DNA of 64,000 nucleotides from Rhizobiaceae bacterium MnEN-MB40S (GCA_024343425.1 BRLC01000002.1:408117-472116); one strand, 5' to 3'; shown: positions 33,315 through 42,561, counted from the first letter of the stretch. The notes: generated from the letters alone by a model not told the origin. Program-made: numbers and translations.

Positions 33315-34927
33315 GAACGCGACAACTCTTCAACCGCCGTTCGGTTCTTGATCAGCTTGTAATTGATCGAATCCATCAGCGCCTGGAAAGAAGCGTCGAT
33401 GATGTTGTCCGAGACGCCGACCGTCCACCAGCGCTCGCCGCTGTCGTCTCGCGACTCGATAAGCACCCTGGTGATTGCTTCAGTGCCGCCATTAAGGATA
33501 CGCACCTTGTAGTCGCAGAGCTCCAGATCCTCGATCTCCTGCTGGAATTTGCCAAGATCCTTGCGCAATGCGATGTCGAGAGCGTTGACGGGACCATGTC
33601 CTTCCGCCACCGATATGTGGCGCTCTCCATCGATCTCGACCCGCACAATCGCCTCGGAAATCGTCTTCAGGACGCCGTTTGCGTCGAAGCGACGCTCCAC
33701 CATGACGCGGAAGCTTTCTACCTTGAAAAACTGCGGAAGCGTGCCGAGCGTGCGACGCGCCAGCAACTCGAAGCTGGCGTCCGCGGCTTCATAGGCGTAA
33801 CCGCTCGCCTCATGCTCCTTGACGATGGCGATCAGCGTGTCGAGCTTGGGACTGTTCTTCGAAACCTTGATGCCCCGGCGGCTCAGTTCGTTGATGAAAT
33901 TGGATTTTCCGCCCTGGTCCGAAACCATGACCTTGCGCGTATTGCCGACGCTTTCCGGCTCCACATGCTCATAGGTCTTCGGATCCTTGAGCAGCGCAGA
34001 CGCATGGATGCCCGCCTTGGTCGCGAAGGATGAGGCGCCGACATACGGCATTTGTGGGTCGGGGGAGCGGTTCAGAAGTTCGTCGAACGCGTGGGAGAGA
34101 CGTGTAAGCTCCGTCAGCTTCTCCGCATCAATCGATGTGTAGAACCTTGTGTTCCAACGCGATTTCAACACCAGATTGGGGATCAGGACAACCAGGTTGG
34201 CGTTGCCGCACCGTTCGCCAATACCGTTCAGAGTGCCCTGGATCTGACGGGCGCCAGCCTCCACCGCCGCCAGCGTGTTGGCCACCGCAAGGCCGGTGTC
34301 GTTGTGGGCGTGAATGCCGAGACGATCGCCCGGAATTCCCGCCGCGATCACCGCCGTCACGATCTCCCGGACTTCCTCGGTCTGGGTTCCGCCATTGGTG
34401 TCGCAAAGCACCACCCAGCGTGCGCCGGCGTCCAGCGCGGTCTTCGCGCAAGCCAGGGCGTAGTCTGAATTCGCCTTGTAACCGTCGAAGAAATGTTCGC
34501 AATCGACCATCGCCTCCTTGCCTGCGTCAACCGTCCGCTCAACGGAAGCGCGAATGCATTCGAGGTTCTCCTCGTTGGAAATGCCGAGCGCGACATCCAC
34601 ATGGTAGTCCCAACTTTTGGCGACAAAACATACGGCGTCGCTGTTCGACTGGACGAGGGACGACAGACCCGGATCGTTGGACGCCGAAACGCCGGCGCGC
34701 TTCGTCATGCCGAAAGCGACAAAAGACGCTTTCTTCATTCGGTTCTGCTCGAAAAAGGCGGTGTCGGTCGGATTGGCGCCGGGATAACCGCCCTCGACGT
34801 AATCGATCCCGAATTTGTCGAGCATCCCGGCGATGGCAATCTTGTCCTCGACGCTGAAATCGACGCCAGGCGTCTGCTGGCCGTCGCGCAGTGTTGTGTC
34901 GAACAGATAGATTTTCTCGCGGCTCAT
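33311..34927 (-). CDS. cimA: Citramalate synthase
   Basis: Condenses pyruvate and acetyl-CoA to (R)-citramalate, a threonine-independent route to 2-oxobutyrate and isoleucine. 538 residues: HMGL-type TIM barrel starting FDTTLRDGQQTPG (10-22), catalytic-site HAHNDTGLAVAN, and a C-terminal LeuA-type allosteric domain (from about 390) ending in VSDNIIDASFQAL. Length and C-terminal domain fit the TIGR00977 citramalate synthase class rather than homocitrate or isopropylmalate synthase. It shares 4 bases with genes on both sides. Confidence 0.94.
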   Translation of the reverse strand: MSREKIYLFDTTLRDGQQTPGVDFSVEDKIAIAGMLDKFGIDYVEGGYPGANPTDTAFFEQNRMKKASFVAFGMTKRAGVSASNDPGLSSLVQSNSDAVCFVAKSWDYHVDVALGISNEENLECIRASVERTVDAGKEAMVDCEHFFDGYKANSDYALACAKTALDAGARWVVLCDTNGGTQTEEVREIVTAVIAAGIPGDRLGIHAHNDTGLAVANTLAAVEAGARQIQGTLNGIGERCGNANLVVLIPNLVLKSRWNTRFYTSIDAEKLTELTRLSHAFDELLNRSPDPQMPYVGASSFATKAGIHASALLKDPKTYEHVEPESVGNTRKVMVSDQGGKSNFINELSRRGIKVSKNSPKLDTLIAIVKEHEASGYAYEAADASFELLARRTLGTLPQFFKVESFRVMVERRFDANGVLKTISEAIVRVEIDGERHISVAEGHGPVNALDIALRKDLGKFQQEIEDLELCDYKVRILNGGTEAITRVLIESRDDSGERWWTVGVSDNIIDASFQALMDSINYKLIKNRTAVEELSRS

Positions 34928-35415
34928 GGCTGCACATCCCAGTTTTCGGTGTCGTGATCGGGGTGCTGGCGATTGCTCGCGGCGATCGCCGACAATTCTG
35001 CGTCGTCCATCTCGCCGTCGGTTCCGGTTTCATGCGCCTCGAGACCGGCGAGATCTTTGAACCAGGACACACGCGCCTCCGTTCCGAACTGCTGCAATGG
35101 CGCCACGAGTTCAGGCTGGTCCAGCGAACCGAGCGTCACGGAATAGTGGTCAGACGCCATCGCATCGAATATCAGAGGCGTACCGCACCGGCTGCAAAAA
35201 CCGCGCCGGACGGGCTCGGACGACCGGAACCAAGAAATGGCGCCGCGGGTAACGTGGAACTGCTCGCGTTTCGCGCCAGCCAACGGCATGAAATAATTGC
35301 CCGCCGCCTTCTGGCACATCCGGCAATGGCAGATATGCGGTTCGCTCAGTTCGCCGTCCACGCGGTATCGGACGGCGCCGCACTGGCAACCGCCTGTTGT
35401 TGTGTTGCTGCTCAT
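34924..35415 (-). CDS. GFA family zinc-binding protein
   Basis: 163 residues with the Cys pattern of the glutathione-dependent formaldehyde-activating (GFA/CENP-V) fold: GGCQCGAVRY, CHCRMCQ and FCSRCGTPL, two zinc sites. The fold is widespread and most members do not have proven formaldehyde activity. It is coupled to cimA by an ATGA overlap and begins 40 bases after cysS. Confidence 0.9.
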   Translation of the reverse strand: MSSNTTTGGCQCGAVRYRVDGELSEPHICHCRMCQKAAGNYFMPLAGAKREQFHVTRGAISWFRSSEPVRRGFCSRCGTPLIFDAMASDHYSVTLGSLDQPELVAPLQQFGTEARVSWFKDLAGLEAHETGTDGEMDDAELSAIAASNRQHPDHDTENWDVQP

Positions 35416-35455
35416 GATCCACTCGCGGCGGACAGGTCGGACACCTCCCTCCGGC

Positions 35456-36829
35456 CTACCGCCTTGCCTCCCATTCGGTTGTTCTCTCTCCGGTCGCCGG
35501 GTCTTTCCCGTCCTTCAGCTGGATTCCCGCTTCCGAGAGCTTCTCCCTGATTGCGTCCGCTTCTTTCCAGTTCTTCTGGCGGATCAGATCGAGCCTCTGC
35601 TCGATCCAGCGGGCGATTTCTCCTTCTTCCATGCCGACAGTCGCCGTTTCCCGGTACTTATGGAATCCGAGGAACGACAGGGATGAGGCCAGCGCCGCGC
35701 CGTCCATTTCGTACAGTCTTGGCAGAGCCACGGAAACATTCAGGTCGTCAGCGATCGCCGCCATCACAGCGTCATCCACCGGTCCGTCTGCTGGCGCATC
35801 CCCTGCCCGCCTTGCGAATTTGTCCAGGATACGCTCCGCCTCCTCGAGCTTGCGCACGCTGAAATCAATCGGCTCGCGGTAGTGCGTCATCAGCATTCCG
35901 AGACGCAGAACCTCGCCAGGCCATGAACGCCCGCCAAAGGTCTCTGTCTCCAGCAACTCGCGAATGGTCACGAAGTTGCCAAGGCTCTTTGACATCTTCC
36001 TGCCTTCGACCTGCAGAAAGCCGTTATGCATCCAGATATTGGCCATGCGCTCGGTTCCGTGCGCGCAGCAGGACTGGGCGATTTCGTTCTCGTGATGCGG
36101 AAAGATCAGGTCCAGGCCGCCGCCATGAATATCGAAGGTCTGGCCCAGATATCGCGCGCTCATCGCGGAGCATTCGATATGCCAACCGGGCCGTCCCGTG
36201 CCCCATGGCGAAGGCCATCCGGGCTCGCCTTCCGATGACAGCTTCCAGAGCACGAAGTCCCCCGGATTGCGCTTGTGCGCCTCGACGTCTACGCGGGCGC
36301 CGGCCTGCTGTTCTTCAAGAGAACGATTGGACAATCCGCCATAGGCCGGCATCGAGGTTACGTCGAACAGCACCTCGCCTCCGGCTTCGTAGGCATGGCC
36401 CTTTCTCAACAACTCCTCGATCAGTTCGATCATCTGGGGAATGTTGTCTGTCGCGCGCGGCTCGATGCTGGGTTCAAGGCAGCCAAGCGCGCGAACGTCT
36501 TCATGAAACTGGTCTGCGGTCTTCTTCGTCACCCGGGCGATCGCCTCGTTCAGCGGTTCCCCTGGATAATCGCGGGCTGCGCGGGCGTTTATCTTGTCGT
36601 CCACATCCGTGATGTTGCGCACATAGGTCACGTGATCCGGTCCGTAAACGTGCCGTAAAAGTCGATACAGCACATCGAAGACTATAACCGGTCGCGCATT
36701 GCCGATATGGGCGTAGTCATAGACCGTGGGACCGCAGACATACATGCGCACCCTGTCGGGATCGATCGGATGGAATTCTTCCTTCCGCCGAGTCAGCGTG
36801 TTGTAGAATGTCAGAGGTCGTACGCCCAT
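35456..36829 (-). CDS. cysS: Cysteinyl-tRNA synthetase
   Basis: Charges tRNA-Cys. 457 residues, class I fold: [19 protein letters not shown] holds the HIGH-type motif near 41, and KMSKS starts at residue 278. The zinc ligands fit Cys near 31 and the [14 protein letters not shown] segment. ATG at 36829 has GGGAG 7 bases upstream; an in-frame extension upstream lacks family similarity and passes through the putative regulatory leader. First gene of the cysS-GFA-cimA-rarD unit with its own promoter upstream. Confidence 0.96.
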   Translation of the reverse strand: MGVRPLTFYNTLTRRKEEFHPIDPDRVRMYVCGPTVYDYAHIGNARPVIVFDVLYRLLRHVYGPDHVTYVRNITDVDDKINARAARDYPGEPLNEAIARVTKKTADQFHEDVRALGCLEPSIEPRATDNIPQMIELIEELLRKGHAYEAGGEVLFDVTSMPAYGGLSNRSLEEQQAGARVDVEAHKRNPGDFVLWKLSSEGEPGWPSPWGTGRPGWHIECSAMSARYLGQTFDIHGGGLDLIFPHHENEIAQSCCAHGTERMANIWMHNGFLQVEGRKMSKSLGNFVTIRELLETETFGGRSWPGEVLRLGMLMTHYREPIDFSVRKLEEAERILDKFARRAGDAPADGPVDDAVMAAIADDLNVSVALPRLYEMDGAALASSLSFLGFHKYRETATVGMEEGEIARWIEQRLDLIRQKNWKEADAIREKLSEAGIQLKDGKDPATGERTTEWEARR

Positions 36830-36836
36830 AACAAAA

Positions 36837-36898
36837 CTCCCGGTGCCACTGGCCGGGCGTTTGTCGTGATTGTTTTGAGACGAAAACGGCCGGGCCAG
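36837..36898 (-). promoter_or_regulatory. Putative translational attenuator in the cysS leader
   Basis: Two mutually exclusive stems on the minus strand. Stem A pairs 36898-36889 (CTGGCCCGGC) with 36858-36849 (GCCCGGCCAG), 9 of 10 pairs. Stem B pairs 36857-36853 (CCCGG) with 36843-36839 (CCGGG), which includes the GGG of the cysS Shine-Dalgarno (36841-36837). A ribosome at the stop of the upstream mini-ORF would cover the left arm of A and allow B to form; one stalled at the Cys codons would leave A free and expose the site. Mechanism inferred. Confidence 0.5.
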
Positions 36899-36905
36899 CG
36901 AATGG

Positions 36906-36962
36906 CTAGCGAATAATGATCCAGCAAATGCAGATGGCGACAACGCCATATATCGTTTTCAT
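36906..36962 (-). CDS. 18-residue leader peptide candidate upstream of cysS
   Basis: ATG at 36962 to TAG at 36906 encodes [18 protein letters not shown]: a Lys, a hydrophobic run and a final Arg, with Cys codons at positions 11 and 13 followed by the Trp codon. There is no ribosome-binding site, but the ATG stands 7 bases after a good -10, so the transcript would start at or next to the AUG (leaderless). A regulatory uORF sensing charged tRNA-Cys, or a tiny membrane peptide, are the options; it may also be chance. Confidence 0.45.
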   Translation of the reverse strand: MKTIYGVVAICICWIIIR

Positions 36963-36968
36963 GAGCGC

Positions 36969-36997
36969 CTTATCGCCGCTCGAAAGGCGAAGGTCAA
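36969..36997 (-). promoter_or_regulatory. Sigma-70-type promoter for cysS
   Basis: TTGACC (36997-36992), 17-base spacer, GATAAG (36974-36969). The -35 matches consensus at 5 of 6 positions, the -10 at 4 of 6. It lies 20 bases behind the lysE stop, the only place between lysE and cysS with good spacing. Predicted transcription start is about 36962. Confidence 0.65.
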
Positions 36998-37016
36998 GCG
37001 CTCATTAGAGGAATTC

Positions 37017-37649
37017 TCATCCAGCGAAGAAGCGTTGCAGCAGCCTCAGCGCCAGCGCCGCCATGACGAGCCCGATCAGGATGTCCAGTGCGCGCCAGGC
37101 CGACGGCCTGGCAAAAAGCGGCGCAAGCAGTCGCGCGCCGTAACCCAGCCCAAAGAACCAGACAAAGGAAGCGAGAACAGCGCCTGCGCCGTAGGCGACG
37201 CGCGCGCCCCCCGCGAATTGTCCCGAAAGGCCGCCGATGAGAAGCACAGTATCGAGATAGACATGCGGGTTGAGAAAGGTCAGGGCGAGACAGGTGGCGA
37301 CTGCGGTGCGCAAGGTCTGTTCACGGGAATTGTCCGCCAGCAGCGCATGCGGATGGAGCGCCCGCCGGAAAGCGAGAAGCGCATAGGCAAACAGAAAGGC
37401 GGCCCCGCCCAGCGTCACCGCGGAGATCAGCCAGGGCGAGCGGGCAATAAACGTCCCGAGGCCGGTGACGCCGGCGGCGATCAGCAAGGCGTCCGAAAGC
37501 GCGCCAATCAGGCAAACGACGAAAACATGCGACCGGATCAGGCCTTGCCGCAGGATAAATGCGTTCTGCGCGCCGATTGCGACAATCAGCGATCCTCCAA
37601 GAAAGAAACCCGACAGAGCCGGCCCCAACAATCCCTGTTCCAGCCCCAT
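37017..37649 (-). CDS. LysE/ArgO family amino acid exporter
   Basis: 210 residues with six hydrophobic helices. The N-terminal motif GFFLGGSLIVAIGAQNAFILRQ and TFLNPHVYLDTVLLIG in the middle are typical of ArgO/LysE exporters of basic amino acids such as arginine or lysine. It starts 9 bases behind the YedK gene and is probably cotranscribed with it. Confidence 0.92.
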   Translation of the reverse strand: MGLEQGLLGPALSGFFLGGSLIVAIGAQNAFILRQGLIRSHVFVVCLIGALSDALLIAAGVTGLGTFIARSPWLISAVTLGGAAFLFAYALLAFRRALHPHALLADNSREQTLRTAVATCLALTFLNPHVYLDTVLLIGGLSGQFAGGARVAYGAGAVLASFVWFFGLGYGARLLAPLFARPSAWRALDILIGLVMAALALRLLQRFFAG

Positions 37650-37658
37650 TCCTTCGGC

Positions 37659-38426
37659 CTACCCTGACCCGAACAGCGACATCTGGCCGCCCTCGTCCTT
37701 ATCGGAGTTCTCGGTCTCCGGCTCAGGTTCGACGCGTTCCTGGACTTGAGGCCCAACATTGGCGACCTTGTTGACGAGACTGGAGACCGGCACGGCTTCG
37801 AAGAAGCCGGGTTCAACTGGCTGCAGCAGATCGTCGACATCGCGCGGCTCCTGTGTCCTGCAGTCCAGCCAGCGCGCAAAATCTCGCTGGCGAATAACCA
37901 CCGGCATGCGATGATGGATTGGCGCGAATTCTTCGTTGGCGCCGGTGGTCAGGATGGCGCCGGTATCGATTTCTGAACCGTCCACCGCCAGAAGCGTGTC
38001 GGTCAACCCGGCGAAGGCGACGAGTTCCCCATTGCGCGGCCGCACCCAGTAGGCCTGCGGTTTGCTGCGCCCTTCCCGCTGCCACTCGTAGAATCCGGAA
38101 GCCGGAACAAGCGTGCGCCGATGGCGCATCGAAGCGCGGAAGGAGGCTTTTTCATTGGCCGTTTCCGAGCGCGCGTTGATCAGCATTGGAAAATCGCGCG
38201 GATCCTTGACCCATGACGGCAGCAGGCCCCATCTGACCAGCATCGCCTTGCGGTCGGGCATGTTTTTGCGCTCGTCCGGATCGGCGCCCGGGCCGGCCAT
38301 GACCATGAGGATCGGTTGGGAGGGAGCGATGTTATAGCGCGGCACAACCTGAATCTCGAGCTCGGCGAGTTCGAAAAACAGCTCGATGGCGTGGGCGTTC
38401 GCCAGCAGCGAAAATCGGCCGCACAT
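37659..38426 (-). CDS. SRAP domain protein (YedK/HMCES, abasic-site processing)
   Basis: 255 residues. Cys2 (MCGRF) forms the thiazolidine crosslink to abasic sites in single-stranded DNA; other SRAP motifs are [41 protein letters not shown] and HHRMPVVI. The initiator Met must be removed to expose Cys2. C-terminal acidic tail of about 25 residues. Divergent from the Nudix gene. Confidence 0.95.
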   Translation of the reverse strand: MCGRFSLLANAHAIELFFELAELEIQVVPRYNIAPSQPILMVMAGPGADPDERKNMPDRKAMLVRWGLLPSWVKDPRDFPMLINARSETANEKASFRASMRHRRTLVPASGFYEWQREGRSKPQAYWVRPRNGELVAFAGLTDTLLAVDGSEIDTGAILTTGANEEFAPIHHRMPVVIRQRDFARWLDCRTQEPRDVDDLLQPVEPGFFEAVPVSSLVNKVANVGPQVQERVEPEPETENSDKDEGGQMSLFGSG

Positions 38427-38502
38427 GAATCCTCCGCGACATTGGACAAGCGACGACCTTATAGCGGTTCACACCTGCGGCACAATAATCTATGGCAAAA
38501 GG

Positions 38503-38949
38503 ATGATGTCGCCCCCTGAACCTGTTTCACCCGTCGCCGCCGTGTCCTGTATTGTCCGGCGCGACCGCCGCTACCTCCTCGTCAAACGCGCCCGGGGCGA
38601 AGCGAAGGGGCAATACGCCTTTCCCGGCGGAAAGGTGGAGCCGGGAGAAACATTGTCGCAGGCGGTTTTGCGTGAATTGCGCGAGGAGACCGGACTGGTT
38701 GGCTTCGGCGTGCGTTTCTTCAGGCTCTACGACCTGATCGCCCGCAACGACGACGGTTCGTTGCGCAGCCATTATGTCCTGGCGGTTCACATGGTCGAGC
38801 AGGTGCACAGCGGCCAGTTGATCGCCGCCGACGACGCCGAGGAAGCTGACTGGTTCGCCGCCTCGGATTTGCGACATATTTCAGTAACTCCCAGTGTGGC
38901 AGAATGTATCGATGAGCTGGAAGAGGCCGGATATGGGCGTGACTGCTAG
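38503..38949 (+). CDS. Nudix hydrolase
   Basis: 148 residues with a perfect Nudix box at 43-65 (Gly43, Glu49, Arg57-Glu58, Glu61-Glu62, Gly64), which binds Mg and hydrolyses nucleoside diphosphate derivatives. [19 protein letters not shown] before the box resembles MutT/ADP-ribose pyrophosphatase types; the substrate cannot be set. ATGs at 38503 and 38506 are both possible, with AAAAGG just upstream. It overlaps the next gene by 17 bases. Confidence 0.9.
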   Translation: MMSPPEPVSPVAAVSCIVRRDRRYLLVKRARGEAKGQYAFPGGKVEPGETLSQAVLRELREETGLVGFGVRFFRLYDLIARNDDGSLRSHYVLAVHMVEQVHSGQLIAADDAEEADWFAASDLRHISVTPSVAECIDELEEAGYGRDC

Positions 38950-39322
38950 ACAGATCGCCTCCATCTTTCTCGCAGGAGCGCTGCATGCAGGGCTTGTTGC
39001 GCCGGCATCGGCGCAGGCTGTGCTTCCGCCCTACGAGGACAGGCTTTTGCGGCTGTCGGAGATCGTTGGATCGATCCACTATATCCGGACGCTGTGCGCC
39101 AAGCGCGACGAGGGCTGGCGCGACAAGATGCAAGCGCTGATCGAACTGGAAGGCGAGGACGCCCCTTCCCGCGCCCGGTTGACGGCCGCCTTCAATCGCG
39201 GCTACAGGTCTTTCGCAGCGGTGCACACGAAGTGCAACGATGTAGCGCTTGAGGCGGAAGCCCAGTACAGGAAAGAAGGTCTCGACCTTGCGTCGGCGAT
39301 CATTGCGCGCTACGGAAATTAA
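38933..39322 (+). CDS. TIGR02301 family periplasmic protein
   Basis: 129 residues with a signal peptide (ATG at 38933, hydrophobic [15 protein letters not shown], cleavage after ASAQA). The mature part has the family pattern [43 protein letters not shown] and [12 protein letters not shown]; two Cys may form a disulfide. Function unknown; the family is confined mainly to alphaproteobacteria. AGAGG precedes the start. Confidence 0.88.
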   Translation: MGVTARQIASIFLAGALHAGLVAPASAQAVLPPYEDRLLRLSEIVGSIHYIRTLCAKRDEGWRDKMQALIELEGEDAPSRARLTAAFNRGYRSFAAVHTKCNDVALEAEAQYRKEGLDLASAIIARYGN

Positions 39323-39422
39323 ACAATCATTAACCTGACGATCCGGACTGCCATTGGAAGATCACAGTCTGTGGTATTCTCGAGTCGGGAAGAAATTGGA
39401 GCCTTGGTCTCCAGGTGGTGAC

Positions 39423-39683
39423 ATGAGAGAAGCAAACTTGTCTGAAATTGACGAGATGATCATTCACGAAAAGATGCAGACGGCGCTCGAACATCAGGTC
39501 GAGGCCTGGGCGGACGGCGTCGCCGACGGAATCGAACCCGAAATCATTGCCGACGCGGCCTTGGTGACGGTCATGCGTGAAGCCGTCAAACTGTTCGGCG
39601 AAGACGGCGCGGAAGCCGTGCTCGACGATCTGAAAAGCAGAATACTCGCCGGAGAATTTTCACCGGACCGCCAGATTCAGTAA
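39423..39683 (+). CDS. Small acidic conserved protein of unknown function
   Basis: 86 residues starting MREANLSEIDEMIIHEKM, no signal or membrane segment, strongly acidic and predicted helical (long runs of Glu/Asp/Ala/Leu). AGGTGG lies 5 bases before the ATG at 39423; an earlier ATG at 39354 would add 23 unrelated residues. It is followed 14 bases later by another unknown exported protein. I do not recognise the family. Confidence 0.75.
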   Translation: MREANLSEIDEMIIHEKMQTALEHQVEAWADGVADGIEPEIIADAALVTVMREAVKLFGEDGAEAVLDDLKSRILAGEFSPDRQIQ

Positions 39684-39697
39684 TCGCCGGAGGAGCC

Positions 39698-40435
39698 ATG
39701 CCCTTTGCCGCCACGGGACGCCCGGCGTTTGCCGCGAACCTCGGCTTCATGGCGTATTTCCTCACCGCAGGCGCCGCCTGGCCGGCTGAGCCGGCGTCAA
39801 ATGGCTATGCCATGCAGCCACCGAACCGGATCGAGTTCGCGCTCAGCGAAATAAAGGAAATCGAAACCGAAACGGAAGATGGGACCGGCTTCGGGCAAGG
39901 TCTCCCGCTGCCTCCCAAACTTGGCGCCCCTCCACCGGAAGAAAGCGTTGAACGCCGCGATCTTCCCGATGTCGAAATAAACAAGGATCTGTCGCTCCTG
40001 CCAGAACCGGTCAGGCGCATGCGCGAATTGATCGTCGAGGCCGCGAAAAGCGGCGATCCGGAGACACTGCGTCCGCTTCTGGGAACCGGGCCTACGGCTA
40101 CGCAACTCTCTTTCGGCGCCATTGACAGCGATCCGATCCAGTATCTCAAAGATGTGTCCGGAGATCAGAATGGCCTGGAACTCCTTGCCATTCTTCTCGA
40201 TATTTTCGACGCCGGATACGCCCGCCTCGATGCAGGCGAAGCCACCGAAATCTATATCTGGCCTTATTTCTACACCCTGCCGCTCGACGTTCTCGACGAT
40301 CGGCAGATGGTCGAACTGTTCCGGATCATTACTGCCGGAGACCTGCAGGACATGCGGGCGTTCGGATCATACTCCTTCTACCGCACGGGCATTTCGCCGG
40401 ACGGAGAATGGCTGTTCTTTCTCGCAGGCGATTGA
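39698..40435 (+). CDS. Putative exported protein of unknown function
   Basis: 245 residues with a signal-like N-terminus (hydrophobic FAANLGFMAYFLTAGAAW, cleavage after AEPA), a Pro/Glu-rich linker and a compact C-terminal domain from about residue 100 (LPEPVRRMRELIVEAAKSGD then IYIWPYFYTLPLDVL and a final SPDGEWLFFLAG). Conserved-looking codon use and a GGAGGAG site before the ATG support a real gene. No known domain recognised. Confidence 0.8.
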   Translation: MPFAATGRPAFAANLGFMAYFLTAGAAWPAEPASNGYAMQPPNRIEFALSEIKEIETETEDGTGFGQGLPLPPKLGAPPPEESVERRDLPDVEINKDLSLLPEPVRRMRELIVEAAKSGDPETLRPLLGTGPTATQLSFGAIDSDPIQYLKDVSGDQNGLELLAILLDIFDAGYARLDAGEATEIYIWPYFYTLPLDVLDDRQMVELFRIITAGDLQDMRAFGSYSFYRTGISPDGEWLFFLAGD

Positions 40436-40510
40436 TCATAGGACGATACGGTCTTGCCCGAAGCCCGTCCCGCCATTAGGTAATGCCGCATACGGCAAGG
40501 AAGAGCGGAT

Positions 40511-41368
40511 TTGAGTCGAACAACGCTGGAAAATCGCGGCCTCGTACATATTCACGGACCTGATGCGGAAACGCTGCTTCAGGACGTGATCACATGCGAC
40601 CTCCTGTCCCTTGAGCCTGGTGTCGCAAGGCAAGGCGCCCTGCTTACGCCGCAAGGCAAAATCATGTTTGATTTCCTTGTATCGCGTCATGGCGATGACG
40701 GATTTCGTTTCGACATCGATCGCGCAGTGCTGAGCGAGTTTGTAAAGCGGATGACCATGTACAAACTTCGCGCAAAGGTCGTCATCGAGCATGAGGAATC
40801 CGCATCCGTAACGGCCGTCTGGGACGAGGAAGCGCCGGAAAACAGCCTCGTCGACGAACGCTTTGCGCAAGGTTCCGGCGTCTGCCGGCTTTATGGCGAG
40901 GCAGGCGGCGAAACCACCTCCCTGCTCGACTACGACAGCTTGCGCATCGACAATGGCGTGGCCGAGGCCTGTCGGGATTACGAGGCCGGCGACGCGTTTC
41001 CGCATGACGCGCTGATGGACCTGAACAGGGGTGTGTCCTTCGGAAAAGGCTGTTTCGTCGGCCAGGAAGTGGTCTCCCGCATGCAGCATCGCGGCACTGC
41101 GCGCCGTCGCGTCATGCAGGTCAGCGCGGAGGCGGACCTGCCGGAAAGCGGCGCTGCCGTCACCGCAGGCGGCAAATCGGTCGGAACGCTTGGCTCCGTT
41201 GCCGGCGACAGGGCGCTGGCGATTGTGCGCACGGATCGTGTCGCAAGCGCGCTCGGCAAGGATGTGGCATTGCTGGCGGGCGATGTGCCCGTACGGCTTG
41301 CCTTTCCGGAATGGACCGGCCTTTCGCTTGCGCAGGAAGAACGGGATTCGGGTTCAGCTGCGCAATGA
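40511..41368 (+). CDS. ygfZ: YgfZ/GcvT-domain folate-binding protein
   Basis: 285 residues. YgfZ assists Fe-S cluster protein maturation in a tetrahydrofolate-dependent way. The diagnostic motif KGCFVGQE with the following RMQHRGTARRR lies near residues 178-198, and the N-terminal folate-binding barrel starts with HIHGPDAETLLQDVITCDL. Start is TTG at 40511, with GGAAGAG about 6 bases upstream. Its stop overlaps the HD-domain gene start (ATGA). Confidence 0.93.
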   Translation: MSRTTLENRGLVHIHGPDAETLLQDVITCDLLSLEPGVARQGALLTPQGKIMFDFLVSRHGDDGFRFDIDRAVLSEFVKRMTMYKLRAKVVIEHEESASVTAVWDEEAPENSLVDERFAQGSGVCRLYGEAGGETTSLLDYDSLRIDNGVAEACRDYEAGDAFPHDALMDLNRGVSFGKGCFVGQEVVSRMQHRGTARRRVMQVSAEADLPESGAAVTAGGKSVGTLGSVAGDRALAIVRTDRVASALGKDVALLAGDVPVRLAFPEWTGLSLAQEERDSGSAAQ

Positions 41369-41982
41369 GCGCCCGCGAAACCGCGCCGCGCGCTTGGCAG
41401 CGCATGCTTTCCGGGCGTCGTCTCGATCTTTTGAACCCGTCGCCCCTGGATATCGAACTGTCAGATATCGCTCACGGCCTCGCTCGGGTTGCGCGCTGGA
41501 ACGGGCAGACGGTCGGCCGCCACGCGTTTTCGGTCGCCCAGCATTCCGTCGTCGTGGAGCAGATCTTCTGCCTTTTGAAGCCGAAAGCCACCGCCGCCGA
41601 CAGAATGGCCGCGCTCCTTCATGATGCGCCGGAATATGTCATTGGCGACATGATCTCACCATTCAAGGCGATCGTCGGCGGCGACTACAAGAGCGTTGAA
41701 CGCAGACTGCAGGAAGCCATCCATCTGCGTTTCGGATTGCCGGCTCAGATGACCAAAACGCTGAAAGATGCAATCAAGCGGGCAGATCGCATTTCGGCCT
41801 TCTTCGAAGCGATACAGCTCGCCGGCTTCAGCGAAAGCGAGGCCGCCCGCCTGTTCGGCCGGCCGCGCGGTATTTCATCCGACGATCTTCAGATCGAGCC
41901 GATGTCGGCGACCCGGGTCCAGCGCCTCTTTTCGCGGCGCTTCGAGGAGATCGAAACCGGACGCCCGAAGAGCGCGGATTAA
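41365..41982 (+). CDS. HD domain phosphohydrolase (YfbR-like)
   Basis: 205 residues. HD metal ligands His60, His86-Asp87 (LLHDAPEYVIGD) and Asp141 are present; YfbR-type enzymes are 5'-deoxynucleotidases. ATG at 41365 shares 4 bases with ygfZ. A six-base gap leads to the phosphatase gene, so the three form one transcription unit. Confidence 0.9.
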   Translation: MSARETAPRAWQRMLSGRRLDLLNPSPLDIELSDIAHGLARVARWNGQTVGRHAFSVAQHSVVVEQIFCLLKPKATAADRMAALLHDAPEYVIGDMISPFKAIVGGDYKSVERRLQEAIHLRFGLPAQMTKTLKDAIKRADRISAFFEAIQLAGFSESEAARLFGRPRGISSDDLQIEPMSATRVQRLFSRRFEEIETGRPKSAD

Positions 41983-41987
41983 GCGCC

Positions 41988-42500
41988 ATGCCGCATCTTG
42001 TTGTTTGCCCGCTATCCCGGCTCGCAAAGACCGCAAGCGAACACGATGTGCGGGACATCATCACATTGCTGTCGCCGGACATGCAGGCCGAGCGCCCGGC
42101 GGGCGTTCCGGAAGACCGCCATTTGCGGCTCTCTTTGCATGATATCAACGCAAATATCTGCGGAATGGAAAGACCAGCCGTCGATCACGTTTCCGGAATG
42201 ATCGATTTTGCAAAATCATGGACGCAGGAAAAGCCGCTGCTGATCCATTGTTGGATGGGAATTTCCCGATCGACCGCCGCCGCCTATATTTGCGCCCTTT
42301 CGCTCAATCCGGATCTCGATGAAATGGAGCTGGCGCTTGAACTGCGAAGGCGATCGCCCTCAGCTACGCCAAACGCCCGCCTCATAGCCCTTGCGGATGA
42401 AATTCTTGGTAGAAAAGACCGCATGAACGCCGCGATAAAGCGGATCGGACGCGGCCGGGATGCGCGGGAAGGCGCGCCATTCGTCCTGCCGATCAAGTGA
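41988..42500 (+). CDS. Dual-specificity-type protein phosphatase
   Basis: 170 residues. The P-loop HCWMGISRS at 87-95 contains nucleophile Cys88 and Arg94, and Asp52 (LHDIN) is placed to be the general acid. Cys-based phosphatases of this group act on phosphotyrosine or other phosphoesters; the N-terminal VCPLSRLAKTASEHD is shared by alphaproteobacterial relatives. Target unknown. Confidence 0.9.
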   Translation: MPHLVVCPLSRLAKTASEHDVRDIITLLSPDMQAERPAGVPEDRHLRLSLHDINANICGMERPAVDHVSGMIDFAKSWTQEKPLLIHCWMGISRSTAAAYICALSLNPDLDEMELALELRRRSPSATPNARLIALADEILGRKDRMNAAIKRIGRGRDAREGAPFVLPIK

Positions 42501-42508
42501 CAATCCAT

Positions 42509-42561
42509 CACGATCAGTACGGAAAATTCGTGAAAAGCATCAATTATTCTGATTGATCGTG
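42509..42561. promoter_or_regulatory. Spaced inverted repeat upstream of the MFS gene
   Basis: CACGATCA (42509-42516) and TGATCGTG (42554-42561) are perfect inverted copies 37 bases apart in the 164-base gap before the MFS gene. TTGACT at 42575 could be a -35, but the matching -10 (TATTTC at 42599) is poor. A regulator site is possible; evidence is weak. Confidence 0.35.
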
